NCBI GenBank assembly: GCA_015059785.1
Contig: SUZS01000026.1
Span: 1-37,429, forward strand
Length of the DNA stretch: 37,429 nt
Direction of reading: 5' to 3'
Source of the DNA: Rikenellaceae bacterium
GTDB taxonomy: Bacteria; Bacteroidota; Bacteroidia; Bacteroidales; Rikenellaceae
Shown here: positions 33,057 to 37,429 of the stretch, in pieces
Layout: every line of letters starts with the position of its first letter
How positions within the stretch are numbered: position 1 is the stretch's first letter
Program-made: the position numbers and the translations under genes
Notes under the pieces: model-generated
Database searches by the model: none
What the model was told of the DNA's origin: nothing
The model's input: the letters and a program-made list of their open reading frames with translations, nothing else

Positions 33057-33905
33057 TTAACGCTTGTTCTTTCTGAACTTTGCCCTAACCCTTGTTGGGG
33101 TATCGCCGAGGTACTTTTTACAATACTCGCCTAAATGGCTTGATGATGAAAAGCCATATTTTTTTGAAATATGATAAATCGGTGCATCTGTCTCTACCAA
33201 ATCTGCAAGAATCTCATCCTTGCGCTGTATCTGCATCCACACGCCTGGAGTATAACCCGGATAGTGGCGACGGAAGACAACATTGAAGGTATTGATATCG
33301 TAACCGCACAACTCTGCAAGGTGGTTAAGATTGCGAGCCTTGACTCTATTTCCCTCTACCATCGTTCGGAAAGAGACTGCGTGGTCAAAGAGATTGAAGA
33401 AGAGGTTTGCAAGCACCTCAACATCATAGTAGAAGCGGAACACAACGAACAGCAACTCTATCATTGACTCGTGCATATGAGCACAAGGTACATCATCATT
33501 GAGGAAACGGCGAAGCATTGCTAAAAGCTGCTCCAGTTCCTCTTTGATAGGTACGGCCTCAAAATTATACTGAAAACCATCCTGAGACTTGGCAAACTGT
33601 AACAGAGAGGCGATATCACACGCCGCACCTGGACGAGCAAAATATGCGATAATAAGTTCAGTATCACTCTTAGCCTCAATAGTATAATGTCCACAATTAT
33701 AACAGAATACAAATGAGCCGCCTAAAACACGATAGCCACTACACTCCTCAGAGTTGATAGATAGCTCTCCTGAAATGACAAAGACAAGATGATTTACATC
33801 ATCCGGCTCAATAATAAATGATTCCCCAGCGCTATATCTCCTCTGATAAAAGCCAGAAAACGGTTCCTTTGCCGATGGGCAAGATTTCGGGCATGATTGT
33901 CTCAT
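33057..33905 (-). CDS. AraC-family transcriptional regulator of the fimbrial locus
   Basis: This 282-aa regulator has an N-terminal cupin-like sensing half (about 20-95: SFIIEPDDVNHLVFVISGEL, RVLGGSFVFCYNCGHY). The C-terminal double helix-turn-helix is about 190-280. The first is NLNHLAELCGYDINTFNVVF. The second is APIYHISKKYGFSSSSHLGEYCKKYLGDTP, the typical AraC signature ending in a G-xTP turn. The N-terminal segment has several cysteines (CPKSCPS), which could be redox- or metal-sensitive, though that is speculative. It lies just upstream of, and in the same direction as, the fimbrial operon but is closed by its own terminator. It most likely controls that operon. Confidence 0.9.
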   Translation of the reverse strand: MRQSCPKSCPSAKEPFSGFYQRRYSAGESFIIEPDDVNHLVFVISGELSINSEECSGYRVLGGSFVFCYNCGHYTIEAKSDTELIIAYFARPGAACDIASLLQFAKSQDGFQYNFEAVPIKEELEQLLAMLRRFLNDDVPCAHMHESMIELLFVVFRFYYDVEVLANLFFNLFDHAVSFRTMVEGNRVKARNLNHLAELCGYDINTFNVVFRRHYPGYTPGVWMQIQRKDEILADLVETDAPIYHISKKYGFSSSSHLGEYCKKYLGDTPTRVRAKFRKNKR

Positions 33906-33974
33906 AAATCTCTTAATAGTTATTTAGGTTAAAAATCACACAATTATTTTTTCGTGTATCACATTATCTAACCG

Positions 33975-34005
33975 CAAAGATAATAGTATTTTTTCAAATA
34001 TCAAA
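33975..34005 (-). promoter_or_regulatory. promoter of the AraC-family gene
   Basis: On the minus strand: TTTG (34002-34005), a 19-bp spacer, then TATCTTTG (33975-33982), matching the Bacteroidetes consensus, about 70 bp upstream of the start codon. AAATATCAAATATTTT (33996-34011) overlaps its -33 box and resembles the fimbrial 15-bp repeat in reverse orientation. Confidence 0.7.
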
Positions 34006-34011
34006 TATTTT
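33996..34011. promoter_or_regulatory. possible regulator-binding site at its own promoter
   Basis: AAATATCAAATATTTT resembles GATATCAAAAATATT, the inverse of the fimbrial repeat. It overlaps the -33 box of the regulator's promoter. Both are AT-rich, so chance similarity is possible. Confidence 0.35.
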
Positions 34012-34162
34012 GAGAATAAAATGAAAATTTTTTCGGTACAAGATAATATTTTCTATGTATTTACACCCTATTTAGGCCTCCTTTTGGTAGATTTACTCTA
34101 ACTGGTAAGATTAAAAAAATGTTAATTTTTGTAATCAATAGCATAATTGAAGATAGCTTTTG

Positions 34163-34170
34163 TATCTTTG
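34163..34170 (+). promoter_or_regulatory. putative -7 element before the small exported protein
   Basis: TATCTTTG matches TAnnTTTG and ends 8 bp before the ATG at 34179, implying a leader of only a few bases. No TTTG is correctly spaced upstream. Confidence 0.4.
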
Positions 34171-34178
34171 CAACAGAT

Positions 34179-34526
34179 ATGAGACAAATTGTCAACATAC
34201 TCGCTATATTATTTATAGGTGCTATTGTAGTGGCACTGGATGGTGCATCAGAGCAGCAATCCAACAAGCACCTTATCTCTCAACAGCTCGAGGTTGAGAT
34301 AACCGAAAGTTATCCACCTTCTCTACTTAATATTATTACAAGTCGAAAAAATTCAAATAGTCCGACGGCGCGCCGCATACACTCCGAACATAAGCACAGT
34401 AAGGTGTACTGCGGTTTTGCTTGCTTGAATATATCCATTCCAAAAATCGATTTTAATCACTCCCACAGACATACTCAGCAACACTCATTGAGTTTGGTTT
34501 ATAAATTATGCAACCTAAGGATATAG
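34179..34526 (+). CDS. small exported or membrane-anchored His-rich protein
   Basis: This 115-aa protein has no recognised family. Its first 24 residues (MRQIVNILAILFIGAIVVAL and on) form a signal peptide or single anchor. The rest is polar, with a His-rich stretch (HSEHKHSK, then FNHSHRHTQQHS) and two cysteines (YCGFACLN). His/Cys content suggests possible metal binding, but this is speculation. The frame is open from 34119. ATG 34179 is preferred because it gives a clean hydrophobic N-terminus and sits below the -7 box at 34163. It precedes a Ca2+/Na+ antiporter gene by 51 bp, so they may be co-transcribed. Confidence 0.55.
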   Translation: MRQIVNILAILFIGAIVVALDGASEQQSNKHLISQQLEVEITESYPPSLLNIITSRKNSNSPTARRIHSEHKHSKVYCGFACLNISIPKIDFNHSHRHTQQHSLSLVYKLCNLRI

Positions 34527-34577
34527 ACTCTTCTATACCCTATCAATCAATTTATAACACAAAAAACTCAAAAAATC

Positions 34578-35534
34578 ATGGATTATATTATACTTGTCAT
34601 TGCACTTGTTGCAGTGGTATTTGGTGCGGACAATTTGGTCAGCGGCTCGGCTGACATTGCACGCCGATTTAAGATTTCCGACTTTGTAATTGGAGCTATT
34701 ATCGTAGGAGTCGGAACATCATTTCCAGAGCTGATTGTCAGCTCTATGGGAGCATTTGAGGGCAAAGTTGATGTTGCTATAGGCAATGTCGTCGGCTCTA
34801 ACATATTCAACATTTTAGGTATTCTGGGTATCACAGCCCTGCTTCATCCCGTAGCTGTCAATAGAGAGAACAACCGCTTTGAGCTACCACTCTGCATCGG
34901 CTTATCAATATTAACAACACTCTTAGCATTTAATTTCTTCACAGGTGACGATATTGTTATCGGCAGGGGCGACGGTCTGCTACTACTTGCGATATTTGCC
35001 CTCTACATATATTTATCATTTCTGCGCGACCGCAGAAAGAGTAAGATTACACCAACTCCTACCGAGCCACAAGCCGCGCCACAGAGCCTACTCAAGGCAA
35101 CTCTGCGCACTATCATAGGTTTAGGAGTACTTATTGTTGGTTGTGACCTTTTTGTCGACAGCGCAGTGAATATCGCCACCGAGTGGGGTGTAAATGAGGC
35201 ATTTATCTCTATCACCCTCATTGCGTGCGGCACCTCGCTCCCAGAGATGGCTGCCTCTGTGGCTGCTGCAGCAAAACGCAACACTGAGCTGGCTCTTGGA
35301 AATGTCGTGGGCTCAAATATCTTTAACCTCGCCTTTATCTTGGGCGTAAGTTCGCAAATTACCCCGCTCTCAGGAAGTGGCATTACTATTGTGGACTACA
35401 CTGTAATGATAGCAGCCGCTGTTATGCTCTTGATTTTCAGTCTAAATAATAAGATTTCTCGCACCGAGGGTGCAATAATGCTGACATGTTTTGTTGCATA
35501 TAACATTTACCTTATTTACACACAAAGTTTATAA
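34578..35534 (+). CDS. calcium/sodium antiporter, CaCA family (YrbG-like)
   Basis: This is a 318-aa inner-membrane cation exchanger. The two inverted alpha repeats are clear. Repeat 1 is GVGTSFPELIVSSMGAFEGK with AIGNVVGSNIFNILGILG. Repeat 2 is ACGTSLPEMAASVAAAAKRN with ALGNVVGSNIFNLAFILG. Each holds the ion-coordinating Glu and Asn residues. About ten membrane helices are visible, with a charged loop near 150-170. It most likely exports Ca2+ in exchange for Na+ or H+. It is 19 bp upstream of the Na/Pi gene and probably in one operon. Confidence 0.95.
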   Translation: MDYIILVIALVAVVFGADNLVSGSADIARRFKISDFVIGAIIVGVGTSFPELIVSSMGAFEGKVDVAIGNVVGSNIFNILGILGITALLHPVAVNRENNRFELPLCIGLSILTTLLAFNFFTGDDIVIGRGDGLLLLAIFALYIYLSFLRDRRKSKITPTPTEPQAAPQSLLKATLRTIIGLGVLIVGCDLFVDSAVNIATEWGVNEAFISITLIACGTSLPEMAASVAAAAKRNTELALGNVVGSNIFNLAFILGVSSQITPLSGSGITIVDYTVMIAAAVMLLIFSLNNKISRTEGAIMLTCFVAYNIYLIYTQSL

Positions 35535-35553
35535 TACATAAATTATTTCCGTT

Positions 35554-37272
35554 ATGTTTTTACAAATCTTAACCCTTATAGGAGCGTTAGGTATGTTCCT
35601 CTATGGAATGAATATGATGAGCTCCGGACTTCAAAAGGCAGCAGGAAACCGCCTGCGCAATCTACTATCAGCGATGACCTCAAACTCATTCAAGGGAGTG
35701 GTTACAGGTCTAAGCATCACAGCTCTCATCCAGTCCTCAAGCGCGACGACAGTTATGGTCGTAGGCTTTGTCAATGCCGCACTGCTGACCCTAAATCAAG
35801 CCATAGGTGTGATTATGGGTGCCAATATCGGTACAACAGTAACCGCTTGGCTCATATCGCTGCTCGGCTTTAAGATGGACATCTCTGTGCTTGCAGTGCC
35901 ACTTATGGCAGTAGGTTTTATTATGAGCATCGCAAAGAGCGAGAAGTATAAGAACATCAGCGAGTTTATCATAGGCTTTGCTCTGCTCTTCCTCGGTCTG
36001 TCACTGATGAAGAACTCTGTGCCTGATCTTCGCGAGACTCCAGAGATTCTGAGCTTTATCCAGCAGTGGACTGGCTACGGCTTTGGCTCTGTAATCATCT
36101 TCCTTATCTTTGGAACAGTGCTGACCCTTGTTCTTCAGTCGTCAAGTGCTACGATGGCCCTAACACTTATTATGATGAGCCTTGGGTGGATACCATTTGA
36201 GATGGCGGCAGCTATGGTGCTTGGCGAGAATATCGGCACAACAATTACAGCTAATATCGCCGCATCAGTAGGTAATCCAAACGCCCGTCGTGCCGCCCTT
36301 GCACATACATTCTTTAATGTCTTTGGAGTTATCTGGGCATTAATTCTATTCCGCCCGTTCCTCTCGCTTGTCGGCATTATTATCACTTGGTTAGGCTATC
36401 CAAACCCTACCCTTATAGACTATTCAGCAGGTATTGAGGCCGGCTCTGCAGAGTCTACAGCCGCACTGTATGGTGTCTCAATGCTCCACACACTGTTTAA
36501 CACTATCAACACTTGTATTCTTATTTGGTTTATCCCTCTTATCGTACGCTTTGTTACTTGGGCTATCAAGAGCAAGCCAGAGGATGAGGAGCAGACCGTC
36601 CGCCTCAAGTTTATCAATGCAGGCCCTATGGGAACTGCCGAGCTTGCACTTGTAGCGGCAAGAAATGAGACAATCCACTTCGCTCAAATATGTCGTAACG
36701 GACTGGATTACATCCGCTCAGCAGTACACGCAAAGAGCGAGGAGGAGTTTGAAACATATCGCAAGAAACTTGTTAAATATGAGGAGATTGCAGACCGTAT
36801 AGAGTACGAAATTGCATCATTCCTCAATGCTCTACCACAAGATAGCATCAGCGAGGAGACTCGCCAGAAGGTAAAGGCAATGTATAAGATTATCGGCGAG
36901 CTTGAGAGCCTTGGCGACTCTGGCGAGAGCATCAGTCGCATACTCTCACGCCGCAATATACACAACAAACACTTTACCGAGCAGCATATTGAGAAGATTG
37001 ATACAATGCTCGCCCTTGTTGACAACGCCTACAAGATTATGATTACCAATCTCCAAACCACAGAGAATACAAGCGACAACCTCCGCTGCGCGGTTGACTG
37101 CGAGATTGAGATTAACGATATGCGCAACACCCTGCGCGAGGCAGAGATACTCAAGATTGAGCAGAACAATACCGAATACCAGAGTAGCGTCTACTACCTT
37201 GACCTTATCTCCGAGATTGAGCGCATGGGCGACTTTATGATTAACATCTCCGAGGCTCTGCAAAGCAAGTAG
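35554..37272 (+). CDS. Na+/phosphate cotransporter with PhoU-like domain
   Basis: This 572-aa protein is of the NptA/PNaS family. The N-terminal membrane half (about 1-340) carries the two QSSSATT/S repeats: LIQSSSATTVMVVGFV and LVLQSSSATMALTLIM. These are followed by GANIGTTVTAWL and GENIGTTITANI. A PhoU-like helical domain (about 380-572) follows, with EEIADRIEYEIASFLNALPQ and LISEIERMGDFMINISEAL. It should import phosphate with Na+, with the PhoU part sensing or regulating. It ends 33 bp before the right IS copy, with only an A/T-rich stem there. Confidence 0.93.
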   Translation: MFLQILTLIGALGMFLYGMNMMSSGLQKAAGNRLRNLLSAMTSNSFKGVVTGLSITALIQSSSATTVMVVGFVNAALLTLNQAIGVIMGANIGTTVTAWLISLLGFKMDISVLAVPLMAVGFIMSIAKSEKYKNISEFIIGFALLFLGLSLMKNSVPDLRETPEILSFIQQWTGYGFGSVIIFLIFGTVLTLVLQSSSATMALTLIMMSLGWIPFEMAAAMVLGENIGTTITANIAASVGNPNARRAALAHTFFNVFGVIWALILFRPFLSLVGIIITWLGYPNPTLIDYSAGIEAGSAESTAALYGVSMLHTLFNTINTCILIWFIPLIVRFVTWAIKSKPEDEEQTVRLKFINAGPMGTAELALVAARNETIHFAQICRNGLDYIRSAVHAKSEEEFETYRKKLVKYEEIADRIEYEIASFLNALPQDSISEETRQKVKAMYKIIGELESLGDSGESISRILSRRNIHNKHFTEQHIEKIDTMLALVDNAYKIMITNLQTTENTSDNLRCAVDCEIEINDMRNTLREAEILKIEQNNTEYQSSVYYLDLISEIERMGDFMINISEALQSK

Positions 37273-37305
37273 AGACTACAAAAAAGTGGAGCTGACAAGT
37301 TTTTT

Positions 37306-37429
37306 TGTACTGACCCCAAAAAGTTGGACAGATTATTAAATAGATTTTACTGGTAAAGAGTTCGGTATTGCACCGGACTCTTTCCGTTTAATTTTAGTTT
37401 AATACGGTCGTTATTATAGTAGTTAATAT
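37306..37429 (-). mobile_element. IS3-family (IS150-like) element, inverted copy, 3' end
   Basis: Read on the minus strand, the last 124 bp match the left-hand IS end, with scattered substitutions and one indel after the stop codon. They finish with the same terminal repeat, which on the plus strand begins TGTACTGACCCC. The remainder of the element lies beyond the window. The boundary at 37306 is set by alignment with the left copy. Confidence 0.9.
37347..37429 (-). CDS. IS3-family transposase OrfB, C-terminal fragment (second copy)
   Basis: The minus strand encodes the same C-terminus as the left copy, ending [10 protein letters not shown] with TAA at 37347-37349. At least two base differences from the left copy are silent (GTA/GTG and CAA/CAG codons). 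It is cut by the window edge. Confidence 0.8.
   Translation of the reverse strand, partial: INYYNNDRIKLKLNGKSPVQYRTLYQ

Noticed and set aside
24115..33905. Many plus-strand frames of 60-226 codons opposite the fimbrial genes
   Set aside because: They are antisense shadows of long, well-supported minus-strand genes and show no domain, signal or promoter of their own.
37273..37305. Terminator after the Na/Pi gene
   Set aside because: ACAAAAAA and TTTTTTGT could pair, but the stem is only A-T pairs and runs into the IS terminal repeat, so it may be accidental.
1..37429. A composite transposon carrying the window
   Set aside because: The cargo includes aroB, typA and porX, which are core genes, and neither outer IS end nor target duplications can be seen. 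Inversion or an assembly break is more likely.

Overview
The window is a 37.4 kb piece of a Bacteroidales chromosome, probably Rikenellaceae/Alistipes-like (the genus is an inference). Support comes from Mfa/FimA-type fimbrial lipoproteins, a PorX-type PglZ response regulator of the type IX secretion network, DUF3575/DUF3868 proteins, and promoters of the Bacteroidetes form TTTG-N19..21-TAnnTTTG at several gene starts. Both ends lie inside copies of the same IS3-family (IS150-like) element. The copies are inverted, with their transposase 3' ends facing inward.

Layout. 1-192: IS end. 230-3191 (minus): a PagL-like outer-membrane lipid A deacylase, a HAD phosphatase and 3-dehydroquinate synthase (aroB). 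3282-8185 (plus): GTPase TypA/BipA, a DUF362 lipoprotein, an in-frame open stretch with no ordinary start codon leading into a conserved hypothetical protein, and a secreted calcineurin-like phosphoesterase. 8200-8271: a hairpin built from 9-bp repeats between convergent genes. 8281-10504 (minus): an SPFH/band-7 protein, a ribbon-helix-helix protein and two paralogous four-helix membrane proteins, with a promoter and a 230-nt leader upstream. 10915-13044 (minus): a DPP5-like S9 peptidase. 13071-15207 (plus): a Nudix hydrolase overlapping porX. 15185-16004 (minus): a DUF1810 protein and a small protein resembling the FtsZ C-terminal domain alone.

16116-20952 (minus) is a mannitol-type PTS operon: EIICBA, HPr, EI and then galactokinase. 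It has a clean promoter and a perfect palindrome over the predicted transcription start. A complete PTS is unusual in this phylum. 21103-33905 (minus) is a fimbrial locus: an AraC-family regulator closed by a strong terminator, then DUF3575, DUF3868/OmpA, an Mfa1-like major subunit, an Mfa2/FimB-like anchor and three further fimbrial lipoproteins. The fimbrial promoter carries a 15-bp repeat inside its -33/-7 spacer, with an exact second copy downstream. A related sequence overlaps the regulator's own promoter. 34179-37272 (plus): a small exported His-rich protein, a Ca2+/Na+ antiporter and a Na/Pi cotransporter with a PhoU domain, then the second IS end.

The best leads are the regulatory architecture of the fimbrial and PTS operons, the start-less reading frame after the DUF362 gene, the FtsZ-C-domain-like small protein, the 9-bp-repeat hairpin, and the inverted IS copies. 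No tRNA, rRNA or CRISPR array was seen.
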